Assembly (NCBI GenBank): GCA_027624855.1
Contig: JAQBTQ010000005.1
Span: 52,905-116,904 of the forward strand
Source: Bacteroidota bacterium
GTDB taxonomy: Bacteria > Bacteroidota > Bacteroidia > Flavobacteriales_D > Sanyastnellaceae
Length of the DNA: 64,000 nucleotides
Direction of reading: 5' to 3'
Position 1 is the first letter of the stretch; the number at the start of each line of letters is the position of its first letter. A program made the translations under genes and the position numbers. The notes under the pieces were generated by a model, which did no database searches, was not told the DNA's origin, and saw nothing but the letters and a program-made list of their open reading frames with translations. This document shows, in pieces, positions 36,682 to 45,429 of this stretch.

Positions 36682-37142
36682 GAAGTTTGAGATATGGATT
36701 TTGGGTATACGATCAGGGTGTTGCTTTCAACGCGTTCAATGATGGCAATGTGTCCTTCAATCAATCGGTCCTGATTGTTCGATTCCGTGATTTTAGCGCG
36801 CCAATCATCACCGTCAATTTTGCATCGACCGAGTCCAGTAGAAGTATCAAATGTTTCGGTTACAATGCATTCTTTTCCAATCAAAGCCTCGACACCAGAT
36901 ACTCGCTCGGAACCTTTGAACCCTATGCGAAGGGCAACGGGGCGCAAAAACAAAAAAGAAAGAAGTCCGATGACTCCAGCGATGGTCAGCTCGAGTGCGA
37001 TGCCCAATTCAAAGAAACCAGCAACGGCCCCTCCAAAGCAACCGATGCCCAGACAAGCCAAAACAAAGCCCGGCACCACTACCTCGAGAACGAGTAAGAG
37101 CATTCCGATGGCTGTCCAAATTTGCCAGTTTTCCCATATCAT
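36678..37142 (-). CDS. NfeD-like membrane protein
   Basis: A 154-residue protein with three hydrophobic segments in the first 80 residues (WQIWTAIGMLLLVLEVVVPGFVLACLG, then FFELGIALELTIAGVIGLLSFLFL) and a C-terminal OB-fold domain (ALIGKECIVTETFDTSTGLGRCKIDGDDWRAKI). This is the short NfeD form without the ClpP-like protease domain. It partners with SPFH proteins; the SPFH gene begins within its last codons. The OB domain probably contacts the SPFH ring from the membrane side. Confidence 0.92.
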   Translation of the reverse strand: MIWENWQIWTAIGMLLLVLEVVVPGFVLACLGIGCFGGAVAGFFELGIALELTIAGVIGLLSFLFLRPVALRIGFKGSERVSGVEALIGKECIVTETFDTSTGLGRCKIDGDDWRAKITESNNQDRLIEGHIAIIERVESNTLIVYPKSISQTS

Positions 37143-37172
37143 GCCTCGAAGTTATGTAGGAATTTCCTGAAA

Positions 37173-37820
37173 CTACGAGAGTGTTTCGAGGATTTGATGG
37201 TGAATTTTCAACGTTTGTTCCAGCAATGGATCATGTGTTGAATTTGAGATGATGTGGTTAGCCTTGTTTGCACGCTCTGCGTCGGTCCATTGATTTTTTA
37301 TTCTTGATTCAACCGCTTCTGGAGTGATTTTTAAGTGGTCACTTGCACGCTGAATTCGCAATTGAACAGGTGCTTCCACGGCAATGATATAATCACAGTC
37401 CTGATCTGTTCTAGATTCGAATAATATCGCCGCTTCACGAATCACATAGGGGGAGATTGGGTTTCGACTTTGTATTTCGAGCCAACGATGAAAAGCTGAT
37501 TTGACCCTGGGGTGAACTTCTTGATTCAGTTTTTGAAGAAGGTCCTCATCATTGAAAACAATTTGAGCCAACTTTTCCCGATTGATTCCCACGAGCGCGC
37601 CGTCTGCGAAATTTCCGACCCCTTCGCCAAAGGCGTCGATGATCCACTGCTTCAAGGACTGATCTTGAATATAGAGTTCTTTTGCTGCTTCATCTGCATG
37701 ATACACTGGGACACCCAATGAAGCGAAAATCTTAGCCACGGTTGATTTCCCGCTGCCAATGCCACCGGTTAATCCAACGATTGGTAAAAGACTTGATGCT
37801 TTTGTGGATAAGTCGAGCAT
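37173..37820 (-). CDS. coaE: Dephospho-CoA kinase
   Basis: A 215-residue P-loop kinase. Walker A VGLTGGIGSGKSTVAK near residue 17, the HADEAAKELY segment (substrate Asp), HPRVKSAFHRW and the AVEAPVQLRIQRASDH lid region match CoaE. It phosphorylates the ribose 3'-OH of dephospho-CoA, the last step of coenzyme A synthesis. The N-terminal dozen residues before the P-loop are slightly longer than usual. It lies 30 bp upstream of the nfeD-like gene on the same strand and is divergent from rpe across 44 bp. Confidence 0.95.
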   Translation of the reverse strand: MLDLSTKASSLLPIVGLTGGIGSGKSTVAKIFASLGVPVYHADEAAKELYIQDQSLKQWIIDAFGEGVGNFADGALVGINREKLAQIVFNDEDLLQKLNQEVHPRVKSAFHRWLEIQSRNPISPYVIREAAILFESRTDQDCDYIIAVEAPVQLRIQRASDHLKITPEAVESRIKNQWTDAERANKANHIISNSTHDPLLEQTLKIHHQILETLS

Positions 37821-37864
37821 GAAACAAAGGTGTGCAAAAAGGATGAAAAACAGAACTTTGCGTC

Positions 37865-38527
37865 ATGAAGCATCTTTTAGCACCTTCCATCTTAGCAGCT
37901 GATTTCGCCAATTTGCAGGCTGAAATCGAAATGGTGAATTCATCGGAGGCCGACTGGTTTCATTTGGACGTGATGGATGGTGTATTCGTTCCGAACATCA
38001 GTTTTGGAATGCCTGTCATCAAGGCCATTGCCAAACACGCAAAGAAACCTCTGGATGTGCATTTGATGATCATCGACCCTGATCGCTACCTTCAAACGTT
38101 TCAAGAGCTTGGAGCCGAAGTATTAACGGTTCATGTTGAAGCTTGTCATCACCTTCACCGAACCGTTCATGTGATCAAAGACTTGGGCATGAAGGCTGGC
38201 GTGGCCCTTAACCCTCATACACCTGTTTCTGCCTTGTCCGAAGTGTTGGATTCGGTTGATTTGGTCTGTTTAATGTCCGTCAACCCGGGTTTTGGCGGTC
38301 AAAAATTCATAGAACGCACGTATGCTAAGGTTGAGGCGCTCCGATCGATGGCAAAAGGAGTCAATGATGAATTGCTGATTGAAATTGATGGGGGAGTTGG
38401 CACTGAAAATTGGAGGCAACTCGTAGAAGCTGGCGCAGACGTGCTAGTTGCTGGATCGTCAACGTTTAACTCAGTGGATCCCCATCTTGCCATCAAGGCC
38501 ATGAAGGGGATGACTGATAATGGGTGA
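37865..38527 (+). CDS. rpe: Ribulose-phosphate 3-epimerase
   Basis: A 220-residue TIM-barrel enzyme with all family motifs: LAPSILAADFANL, FHLDVMDGVFVPNISFG (metal His and Asp), DVHLMI, LTVHVEACHH, GVALNPHTP, LMSVNPGFGGQKFI (phosphate loop) and EIDGGVGTEN. It interconverts ribulose-5-phosphate and xylulose-5-phosphate in the pentose phosphate pathway. The ATG at 37865 fits the family N-terminus (MKHLLAPS). It stands alone and converges on clpS, with only 10 bp between the stop codons. Confidence 0.97.
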   Translation: MKHLLAPSILAADFANLQAEIEMVNSSEADWFHLDVMDGVFVPNISFGMPVIKAIAKHAKKPLDVHLMIIDPDRYLQTFQELGAEVLTVHVEACHHLHRTVHVIKDLGMKAGVALNPHTPVSALSEVLDSVDLVCLMSVNPGFGGQKFIERTYAKVEALRSMAKGVNDELLIEIDGGVGTENWRQLVEAGADVLVAGSSTFNSVDPHLAIKAMKGMTDNG

Positions 38528-38537
38528 ATCCAATTTC

Positions 38538-38876
38538 TTACGCCTCGATTTCTGCAGTCAGGTCGGCGTTCAAAAGTTTGGTGCACTTCGGTTCTAAGTC
38601 ATCATAAGTACCGCTTAACACAGCGCATTTCCCCTTGAAGTGAACGAGCAGTGCGCATTGCTCAGCTTGAATGGCATCGTGGCCACAGACGGCAATCAAC
38701 ATTTCGATGACATGATCAAACGTATTGTGCTCGTCATTGTATAACACCAAATTAAATCCTTCACTGTCTAAAACCTCAAGGATTTCCTCTTGAACCACCT
38801 CTTGTTCAGCAGGGGATTGCATCACAATTGGATTTCGGTGATGGTCGCCAAGGGTAGAATGAGCTCTCGAGTGCAT
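38538..38876 (-). CDS. clpS: ClpS adaptor for N-degron substrates
   Basis: A 112-residue ClpS. The N-end binding pocket is intact: NLVLYNDEHNTFDHVIEMLIAV (Asn-Asp pair and hydrophobic helix) and the His of LLVHFKGKC. The final stretch SGTYDDLEPKCTKLLNADL is the usual C-terminus. ClpS hands proteins with destabilising N-terminal residues to ClpA or ClpC for degradation by ClpP; neither is in the window. The disordered first 30 residues are family-typical and are needed for ClpA regulation. It is divergent from the LytTR regulator gene, with 60 bp between the start codons. Confidence 0.95.
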   Translation of the reverse strand: MHSRAHSTLGDHHRNPIVMQSPAEQEVVQEEILEVLDSEGFNLVLYNDEHNTFDHVIEMLIAVCGHDAIQAEQCALLVHFKGKCAVLSGTYDDLEPKCTKLLNADLTAEIEA

Positions 38877-38936
38877 AATTCAAAAATAAGTCAATCAAGG
38901 ATTCTTTGCCACTCGGATAGAACAAAGCGCATCATT

Positions 38937-39641
38937 ATGGGTTTTAATGCTATGGAAAAAGCCAAACTTTTGGTTGTTAATTCTAACGCAGACGAGAATT
39001 GCAGCGCTGTCTTGTCGGATTCAGGGTATGAAGTTTCTCAGGCAAACACCCCAGAAGATACCATGTTCACGGTGCTCGAAATGGATCCTGAGATTGTCAT
39101 TTGGTCAGAATCCTTGGACAATAGAACGGAGTGGCAACGAGTCAAAAGCATTTTGGAAGCTCGAAAGCCTCTGCTGTCCATAGCGAAAAACTGGTCCAAG
39201 GATGCAGAAGAAGGTTCGCCCGTTTACGATACCAATGAAACTATGGAATCCATTGGGTCACCTGTTGTCTCATTTACGGGGTTATTGGCGAGAATTGAGT
39301 CTCTGGAAATGGGTAGGGCAGGTACGCACCATTTCTACACCAAAGTCGGCAATAAACTCAGGCGCATTAATTTATCAGACATCCGTTTCATCCAAGTTGA
39401 GGGGAAGTACAGTGCAATCCAATTGGAAAGCCGTCAGTACCATGTTAAGGCTTCTTTGAAGGATTTGTTGGTTATCCTTGCTTCGGATGATTTTGTTCGG
39501 GTAAGCCGCAATTTTGTGATAAACCTGAACCACATTGATCACATCGATGTGTACCAAGGAACCGTTCATGTGGCTGGAACGGATGTTCCGGTCAGTCGGA
39601 CATACAAGGAAAACCTAATGAAAAATGTTCGCTTGTTGTAA
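38937..39641 (+). CDS. LytTR transcriptional regulator with a degenerate receiver-like domain
   Basis: A 234-residue protein. The C-terminal 100 residues are a LytTR DNA-binding domain (FYTKVGNKLRRINLSDIRFIQVEGKYSAI, DDFVRVSRNFVINLNHID, VPVSRTYKENLM). The N-terminal 75 residues look like a CheY-type fold (KLLVVNSNADENCSAVLSDSGYEV), but the phosphoacceptor strand reads EIVIWSES, with no Asp, and the acidic pair is also lost. It is therefore probably a phosphorylation-independent receiver. I chose the ATG at 38937; the frame extends upstream into clpS but a start there would add unrelated sequence, and 38952 is also possible. No histidine kinase is nearby. Confidence 0.85.
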   Translation: MGFNAMEKAKLLVVNSNADENCSAVLSDSGYEVSQANTPEDTMFTVLEMDPEIVIWSESLDNRTEWQRVKSILEARKPLLSIAKNWSKDAEEGSPVYDTNETMESIGSPVVSFTGLLARIESLEMGRAGTHHFYTKVGNKLRRINLSDIRFIQVEGKYSAIQLESRQYHVKASLKDLLVILASDDFVRVSRNFVINLNHIDHIDVYQGTVHVAGTDVPVSRTYKENLMKNVRLL

Positions 39642-39673
39642 GCACAAGTGATTCAACGCCTCGGGTTTCGATT

Positions 39674-39681
39674 TAAATTTG
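39674..39681 (+). promoter_or_regulatory. -7 box of glnS
   Basis: TAAATTTG, a perfect TAnnTTTG box, ends 4 nt before the glnS ATG, so the transcript is probably leaderless. The -33 element is not convincing. Confidence 0.4.
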
Positions 39682-39685
39682 TGGC

Positions 39686-41368
39686 ATGGAAAAATCGGAT
39701 GCTCTTGGTGACGAAGGCAAAAAGCAGCCTATCAATTTTATCGAGCAAAAAATTCAGGCGGACCTTGCTTCAGGAAAGCACGACGGTAGGGTTTTGACGC
39801 GATTTCCTCCTGAACCCAATGGGTACCTCCACATTGGACATGCGAAGGCCATTTGTGTGAGTTTTGGGTTGGCTCAAAAATATGGGGGGCTCACCAATTT
39901 GAGGTTTGATGACACCAATCCTGAGAAGGAGAGCACGGAGTATGTTGATGCCATTCGCGATGATATCCAATGGCTGGGTTTTGACTGGAATGGGGGCGAA
40001 TACTATACCAGTGATTATTTCGATCAATTGTATCAGTTTGCCGTCGAACTGATCAAGAAAGGTTTGGCATATGTCGATGATCAAACTGCTGAAGAAATGG
40101 CCTCTCAAAAAGGCGCACCCGGTACGCCAGGAGTAGCGAGCCCTTTTCGGGGTAGAAGTCCTGAAGAAAATCTTCAATTGTTTGAGCAAATGAAGAAAGG
40201 TCAATTTCAGGAAGGAGCTTGTGTATTGCGAGCAAAAATTGATATGGCGCATGACAATATGTTAATGCGTGACCCCATCATTTACAGAATCAAATATGTT
40301 GAGCATCATCGCACGGGCAATGAATGGGTAATTTATCCCATGTATGATTTTGCACATGGTCAATCGGATTCCATCGAGCGCATTACGCACAGCCTGTGTT
40401 CACTTGAATTTGAAAACCATCGACCACTTTACAATTGGTTCATTGAATCGCTTGGGATTTACCCGAGTGAACAGACTGAATTTGCGCGACTCAATTTGAA
40501 TTACACCATCATGTCGAAACGAAAGTTGCTTCGGCTCGTCGAGGAAGGTGTTGTAGATGGTTGGGATGATCCGAGGATGCCGACCATTTCGGGATTGCGT
40601 CGAAGAGGATATACCCCTGAAAGCATTCGGGTGTTTGCCGATCGGATCGGAGTTGCAAAACGGAACAATGTCATCGACGTCAGTCTATTGGAGTGGTCTT
40701 TACGAGATGATCTTAATCGCAGGGCACCGCGTGTCATGGCGGTCCTGAATCCGATCAAACTGGTCATATTGAATTATCCTGAAGGGGAAACAGAGTGGCT
40801 CGAAACAGTGAATAATCCTGAGGATGAAGCAGAAGGAACCCGTTCCATTCCTTTTAGCCGGGAGTTGTGGATTGAATCCGATGATTTTCGAATAGATGCC
40901 AATAAGAAATGGTTTCGATTGGCCCCAGGACGTGTCGTGCGATTGAAATCCGCTTACATCGTTGAATATGCAGATCATGTAATAGACGCAGGTGGGAATG
41001 TAGTGGAGGTGCACGTGAATTACGTCCCAACTAGCAAAAGCGGCTCAGATGTTTCTGGAATTAAGGCGAAGGGCACCTTGCACTGGGTCGCTCAATCGCA
41101 CTCACTCGATGCGGAGGTGCGACTTTATGACAGGCTGTTTCAAACGCCCGATCCCGAAGAGTCAGGAGACTTTATGAATTCCATCAATCCGAAGAGTTTG
41201 GAGGTTTTATCCCATTGTAAGATTGAACCCGCATTAGCCGAAGCGAAAATTGGAACGACCTATCAATTCACCCGTCTCGGATATTTTACGTTGGATGCGA
41301 AATACAGTAAACCTGGGGCTCCGGTATTTAACCGTTCCGTCACGTTGAAGGACGGCTGGAAAGGTTGA
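39686..41368 (+). CDS. glnS: Glutaminyl-tRNA synthetase
   Basis: A 560-residue class I synthetase. The nucleotide-binding signature RFPPEPNGYLHIGHAKA (HIGH motif) and the KMSKS counterpart IMSKRKL are present, with GlnRS-type LRFDDTNPEKE, YNWFIESLGIY and the C-terminal anticodon-binding beta barrels (PFSRELWIESDDF). It charges tRNA-Gln directly, so this organism need not use the transamidation route. GlnRS is preferred to GluRS by the two-barrel anticodon domain and by the length. It is a single gene, with a -7 box right at its start, and converges on cca. Confidence 0.96.
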   Translation: MEKSDALGDEGKKQPINFIEQKIQADLASGKHDGRVLTRFPPEPNGYLHIGHAKAICVSFGLAQKYGGLTNLRFDDTNPEKESTEYVDAIRDDIQWLGFDWNGGEYYTSDYFDQLYQFAVELIKKGLAYVDDQTAEEMASQKGAPGTPGVASPFRGRSPEENLQLFEQMKKGQFQEGACVLRAKIDMAHDNMLMRDPIIYRIKYVEHHRTGNEWVIYPMYDFAHGQSDSIERITHSLCSLEFENHRPLYNWFIESLGIYPSEQTEFARLNLNYTIMSKRKLLRLVEEGVVDGWDDPRMPTISGLRRRGYTPESIRVFADRIGVAKRNNVIDVSLLEWSLRDDLNRRAPRVMAVLNPIKLVILNYPEGETEWLETVNNPEDEAEGTRSIPFSRELWIESDDFRIDANKKWFRLAPGRVVRLKSAYIVEYADHVIDAGGNVVEVHVNYVPTSKSGSDVSGIKAKGTLHWVAQSHSLDAEVRLYDRLFQTPDPEESGDFMNSINPKSLEVLSHCKIEPALAEAKIGTTYQFTRLGYFTLDAKYSKPGAPVFNRSVTLKDGWKG

Positions 41369-41374
41369 TTTGAT

Positions 41375-42790
41375 TTAGGATTGAATGGGTTTTAATCCCA
41401 TAGCCTCAGCCAACTCCATCATGTATGCTTTTGCAGCAATCGTTTCATTTGGAATTTTTCCATCCAAAATGGCCTCTTTAATGGCATTTTTGAGATCTCC
41501 AATGGGTTTACTCGGAGGAATGCCAAAGGTTTCCATGATTTCTTCTCCTGATATAGGAGGTTGAAAGTTGCGAAGGTGATCTTTCTCTTCGACTTCATGA
41601 AGTTTTCGCAAGACCACATCGTAATTCGCCAGGTAGCGCTTGACACGAGCTTCATTCTTTGAAGTGATGTCAGCGCGACATAGTATCATTAAATCATCGA
41701 TGTCATCTCCGGCATCGAAGAGCAAACGGCGAACCGCACTGTCTGTAATTTGATTTTTCGTCAATGCGATGGGCCTTAAATGAAGCAGAACCATTTTCTG
41801 GACAAACTTCATTTTGTTGTCCAAAGGAAGCTTGAACCGCTTGAAAATCTTCGGTACCATTCGTGCACCTCGGTCTTCGTGTCCATGGAAAGTCCATCCA
41901 TGGTTCTTTTGAAAACGCTTCGTGGCTGGCTTTGCAATATCGTGGAGTATTGCCGACCAGCGAAGCCAGAGGTTGTCTGAAACTTTGGCCACATTATCCA
42001 GTACTTCAAGCGTATGGTAAAAGTTATCCTTGTGTCCTATTCCATCCTTCCATTCGACGCCTTTCAGATTGGATAGTTCAGGAAAGATTCGCTCTAACAA
42101 GTCACATTTTTCCAATAGTTTAAAACCAATTGAAGGCTTGTGAGACATGATAATCTTATGCAATTCGGCATGGATGCGTTCTTGTGAGATGATATCAATT
42201 CTCGAAGCATTCTTGCGAATGGACTCGATGTTCGAATCCTCTATTCTGAAATTGAGTTGCGTTGCAAACCGAATCGCTCGGAGCATTCGTAACGGGTCGT
42301 CGCTAAATGTAATATCAGGATCCAAAGGAGTTCGGATGCACTCATTTTCCAAGTCCCGGATTCCGTTGAAGGGGTCGATGAGCTCGCCAAATGATTCAGT
42401 ATTTAGACTGATTGCCAGAGCATTGATGGTAAAGTCGCGCCGGTTTTGATCGTCCTCAATGGTGCCATCTTCTACAATTGGATTTCGACTTCCCCGTTCA
42501 TAAGATTCTTTACGTGCACCAACAAATTCGACTTCCCAGTCGCGGTATCGAAACATCGCAGTTCCAAAATTTTTGAATACGGTGACTCGACCTGCTTTGA
42601 GTTCATCAGAAGCCTTTTGTGCTAATTCAATGCCACTGCCTTCCACAACGATGTCAATGTCCTTGCATCTCCGCTGCAATAACAAATCCCGAACGAAACC
42701 ACCTATTGCAAAAGCTGATTTTTCCTCTTGATCAGCAATCTTTCCAATGGTCTTGAACAATGGATGATTGAGGTGTGCGGAGTAATTCAT
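41375..42790 (-). CDS. cca: CCA tRNA nucleotidyltransferase or poly(A)-polymerase-like enzyme with HD domain
   Basis: A 471-residue class II nucleotidyltransferase. Head-domain motifs: [25 protein letters not shown] (GG and DxD metal motif), [13 protein letters not shown] and [23 protein letters not shown] (flexible loop and neck). After the neck and body comes an HD domain with [11 protein letters not shown] and the matching H...HDIAK residues, as in bacterial CCA enzymes with phosphohydrolase activity. It adds or repairs the CCA end of tRNA. The tRNA in this window lacks an encoded CCA, so the enzyme is needed. 43 bp follow the tsaC-like gene on the same strand. Confidence 0.92.
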   Translation of the reverse strand: MNYSAHLNHPLFKTIGKIADQEEKSAFAIGGFVRDLLLQRRCKDIDIVVEGSGIELAQKASDELKAGRVTVFKNFGTAMFRYRDWEVEFVGARKESYERGSRNPIVEDGTIEDDQNRRDFTINALAISLNTESFGELIDPFNGIRDLENECIRTPLDPDITFSDDPLRMLRAIRFATQLNFRIEDSNIESIRKNASRIDIISQERIHAELHKIIMSHKPSIGFKLLEKCDLLERIFPELSNLKGVEWKDGIGHKDNFYHTLEVLDNVAKVSDNLWLRWSAILHDIAKPATKRFQKNHGWTFHGHEDRGARMVPKIFKRFKLPLDNKMKFVQKMVLLHLRPIALTKNQITDSAVRRLLFDAGDDIDDLMILCRADITSKNEARVKRYLANYDVVLRKLHEVEEKDHLRNFQPPISGEEIMETFGIPPSKPIGDLKNAIKEAILDGKIPNETIAAKAYMMELAEAMGLKPIQS

Positions 42791-42832
42791 TGTCGCGATA
42801 CTGCTGCAAATTTAGCCCGTATTTACAAGGAC

Positions 42833-43429
42833 TTAGCTTCTCAAGATTTTCATCCTTCCGGCTTCATCAAAATGGACCAGCATGGATGGCGTTGATGAGT
42901 TTAATGAATTTCGGCGATAGTGAGAGGCATGGTCTACTTGGCTTGTTATTGCGGTATCGATCGATGCATAATTCGCTGGAGTGGGTTGATTGCTCAGGTT
43001 GGCACTGGTTGAGGCCAGAGGAGCATTGATTCCCTGAATTAAAAAGGAGAGAAACGGGTCGTTAACCAATCGAACAGCGATTGATCCGTCGTCTCGAACC
43101 ATGCCGGAAGCGAAATTGAATCGGCACTTGTCATTGAGGCGGCCGGCAATAGTGATGGGCCGATCACTGATTTGGATGAGTTCCCAAGCAGCTTCTGGTA
43201 ATTGGGGTAGAAGCTGTTCCATCATTTGCTCTGAATCAACAAGCATGAGCAAAGTCTCATGCAACTCACGTTGTTTGATATCGAAGATTTTCTTCACCGC
43301 TTCTTCGTCACAAGAATGGGCCGCTAGTCCCCATACGGTGTCAGTCGGATGAAGAATGGCACCAGAATTTCGCAGACTTCGAACACAATCAATCGCATCT
43401 TGACGCCAATCTGCTTTGGATTTAGCCAT
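42833..43429 (-). CDS. tsaC: Threonylcarbamoyladenylate synthase (Sua5/YrdC/TsaC family)
   Basis: A 198-residue YrdC-fold protein: GAILHPTDTVWGLAAHSCDEEAVKKIFDIKQRE (ATP and threonine binding), ISDRPITIAGRL, SIAVRLVNDPFLSFLI and APLASTSANLSNQPTP. It makes threonylcarbamoyl-AMP for the t6A modification of tRNA position 37. The RLVNDP segment has Asn where many relatives have PxxP. I chose ATG 43429 since it gives the family N-terminus (MAKSKADWRQDAID); it overlaps the purC end by 8 bp. No Sua5 extension is present, so this is the short TsaC form. Confidence 0.9.
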   Translation of the reverse strand: MAKSKADWRQDAIDCVRSLRNSGAILHPTDTVWGLAAHSCDEEAVKKIFDIKQRELHETLLMLVDSEQMMEQLLPQLPEAAWELIQISDRPITIAGRLNDKCRFNFASGMVRDDGSIAVRLVNDPFLSFLIQGINAPLASTSANLSNQPTPANYASIDTAITSQVDHASHYRRNSLNSSTPSMLVHFDEAGRMKILRS

Positions 43430-44381
43430 GGGTGGGGGATTTAGCCAGCCAACGCTCAACAGCTTGGACTATGTCTTTCTCGATGTTCTCTGATGAAACC
43501 CTTTGGAATTGAAGTCCTGTCACTTGCTCATATAGCCCAATGTACCTTTCACTTACTTCCTGAACAAAAGATGGAGGCATATGGGGTGGATGTTGCCCCT
43601 CAAGTCCCATAAAACCATTTTCCATAAGCCACTCTCGTACAAATTCCTTACTCAACTGTTTTTGGGCTTCTCCATTCTTTTGTCTTGATTCATAGCCGTC
43701 AAGAATGAAAAATCGACTGCTGTCAGGTGTGTGTATTTCATCGATTAAATGAATTTGACCGTTGCGAATGCCGAATTCATATTTCGTGTCCACTAAAATG
43801 AGCCCTTGCTTCTTTGCGAGCGCTGTTCCTCGTTCAAAAAGGAGACGGGTGATGCGTTCGAGTTCTTCGTACACCCCTGGAGCAACAATTTGACGTCTAA
43901 GTATTTCTTCTTTGCTGATGTCCTCATCATGGCCTTCTTCAGCTTTTGTCGCTGGAGTGATAATTGGTTCGGGAAATTGATCGTGCTCCTTCATCCCTTC
44001 TGGCAGTGGCACACCGCATAATGAACGACCTCCAGCTTTGTATGTTCTCCAGGCGTGACCCGTGAGGTATCCGCGGATGACCATTTCCAATCGGATGGGC
44101 TCACAAGTGTAACCGATGGTCACTTGTGGATGAGGAGTAGCGATCTTCCATGTTGGAACAATGTCGGCAACCTCATCCAAAAAATAACTGGCAATCCCAT
44201 TCAATACTTGTCCTTTGAATGGGATCGGGCTCGGTAGAATCACATCAAACGCACTGATCCTATCAGAAACGACTGCCACAATGATTTCATCATTGATGCG
44301 ATACATATCGCGCACTTTTCCATGATAGGCGCTGGTCTGTCCAGGAAAGTCAAAGGTGGAGTGGTAGAGTTGTTGACTCAT
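43422..44381 (-). CDS. purC: Phosphoribosylaminoimidazole-succinocarboxamide synthase
   Basis: A 319-residue SAICAR synthase. Motifs: GKVRDMYRINDEIIVAVVSDRISAFDVIL, CEPIRLEMVIRGYLTGHAWRTY, TPATKAEEGHDEDISKEEI and LVDTKYEFGIRNGQIHLIDEIHTPDSSRF. The length and the insert match the longer PurC form of Bacteroidota. It joins aspartate to CAIR in purine synthesis. I chose the start at 44381 (MSQQLYHSTFDF), because the longer frame would run into the upstream phoH gene and add unrelated residues. The gap to phoH is 55 bp. Confidence 0.96.
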   Translation of the reverse strand: MSQQLYHSTFDFPGQTSAYHGKVRDMYRINDEIIVAVVSDRISAFDVILPSPIPFKGQVLNGIASYFLDEVADIVPTWKIATPHPQVTIGYTCEPIRLEMVIRGYLTGHAWRTYKAGGRSLCGVPLPEGMKEHDQFPEPIITPATKAEEGHDEDISKEEILRRQIVAPGVYEELERITRLLFERGTALAKKQGLILVDTKYEFGIRNGQIHLIDEIHTPDSSRFFILDGYESRQKNGEAQKQLSKEFVREWLMENGFMGLEGQHPPHMPPSFVQEVSERYIGLYEQVTGLQFQRVSSENIEKDIVQAVERWLAKSPTHG

Positions 44382-44436
44382 GAAAATCTTGGGGCTTACG
44401 ATGGATTCGTTGGAATTGTTCTGAGGTTCTTTGTTT

Positions 44437-45393
44437 TCAATCGTTTTCAATTGTTGAAGCTTGATCAAAAGCTTTTATCACGGCCTTTACCAGCCGATGA
44501 CGAATGACATCGTTTCCATCCAATTGAATGAATTCAATGCCTTCGATATTAGTCAATGTGGATTGAGCAAACTTCAATCCAGAGGTTTGCTTTCGAGGCA
44601 AGTCGATTTGTGAGGCGTCACCAGTGATGACAAACTTGGCATCCTTGCCCATTCTTGTCAAAAACATTTTGATCTGTGCAATCGTTGTGTTTTGGGCTTC
44701 ATCCAAGATCACAAACGCTTTATCCAATGTTCTTCCTCTCATGAAGGCCAAGGGAGCAATCTCGATGACTCCTTTTTCGAGGTGATCAGCGACCTTCTCG
44801 TATGGCAACATATCCGTTAAAGCATCATACAAGGGTTGGAGATAGGGATCGAGTTTCTCCTTCAGATCTCCAGGTAAAAAACCAAGGTTTTCACCCGCTT
44901 CTACGGCCGGTCTTGTTAGGATGATTTTTTTGACTCGTTTGTCTTTTAATGCGGCTACAGCCATAGCGACAGCAGTGTAGGTTTTACCTGTACCAGCGGG
45001 CCCAATAGCGAAGACCATGTCATTTGAACGAATCGCATCGACCAATTTGAATTGGTTTTTTGTGCGAGCGACGATTCGATTTCCTCCAGGCCCATAGACC
45101 AGAGTTTCGTCTTTACTTGAGCTTTTCTTGAAATTTGATTCGTCTTCTCCACATAACCGTAAAACATCATCTTCACTCAAGGTGTTGTAACGCTCGATGT
45201 TCCAGACAATCATGCGAATGACCGCTTCAAATCTCCCGACGTCTTCAATGTTGCCTGAAACTTGGACTGAGTTTCCGCGTGCAACTAAGTGCATCTTGGA
45301 AAAAGCCGATTTCAAAACATTCCAATTGGCGTTTTCGACACCGAAAAAAATCAGCGGATCAACACCTTCGATGGATATCTCTTTCTTTTGCAT
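44437..45393 (-). CDS. PhoH family P-loop ATPase
   Basis: A 318-residue PhoH/YbeZ-type protein. After an N-terminal KH-like region (MQKKEISIEGVDPLIFFG, VQVSGNIEDVGRFEAVI) comes the ATPase: AIGPAGTGKTYTAVAMAV (Walker A), ILTRPAVEAGENLGFLPGDLKEKLDPYLQPLYDAL and the AFVILDEAQNTT Walker B. Relatives act in RNA metabolism and rRNA processing with YbeY. I chose the ATG at 45393; further upstream the frame would cross into the divergent SAM hydrolase gene. Start codons of the two genes are 36 bp apart. Confidence 0.93.
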   Translation of the reverse strand: MQKKEISIEGVDPLIFFGVENANWNVLKSAFSKMHLVARGNSVQVSGNIEDVGRFEAVIRMIVWNIERYNTLSEDDVLRLCGEDESNFKKSSSKDETLVYGPGGNRIVARTKNQFKLVDAIRSNDMVFAIGPAGTGKTYTAVAMAVAALKDKRVKKIILTRPAVEAGENLGFLPGDLKEKLDPYLQPLYDALTDMLPYEKVADHLEKGVIEIAPLAFMRGRTLDKAFVILDEAQNTTIAQIKMFLTRMGKDAKFVITGDASQIDLPRKQTSGLKFAQSTLTNIEGIEFIQLDGNDVIRHRLVKAVIKAFDQASTIEND

Positions 45394-45429
45394 GTGCGGA
45401 TACAAAAATACGTTTCTCACCTTTGCAAA

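Noticed and set aside
44382..44468. Longer N-terminus for purC
   Set aside because: It would overlap the end of phoH and adds residues absent from the family; the ATG at 44381 is used.
45289..45429. Longer frame upstream of the SAM hydrolase
   Set aside because: It overlaps the 5' part of divergent phoH; the ATG at 45430 gives the exact family N-terminus.
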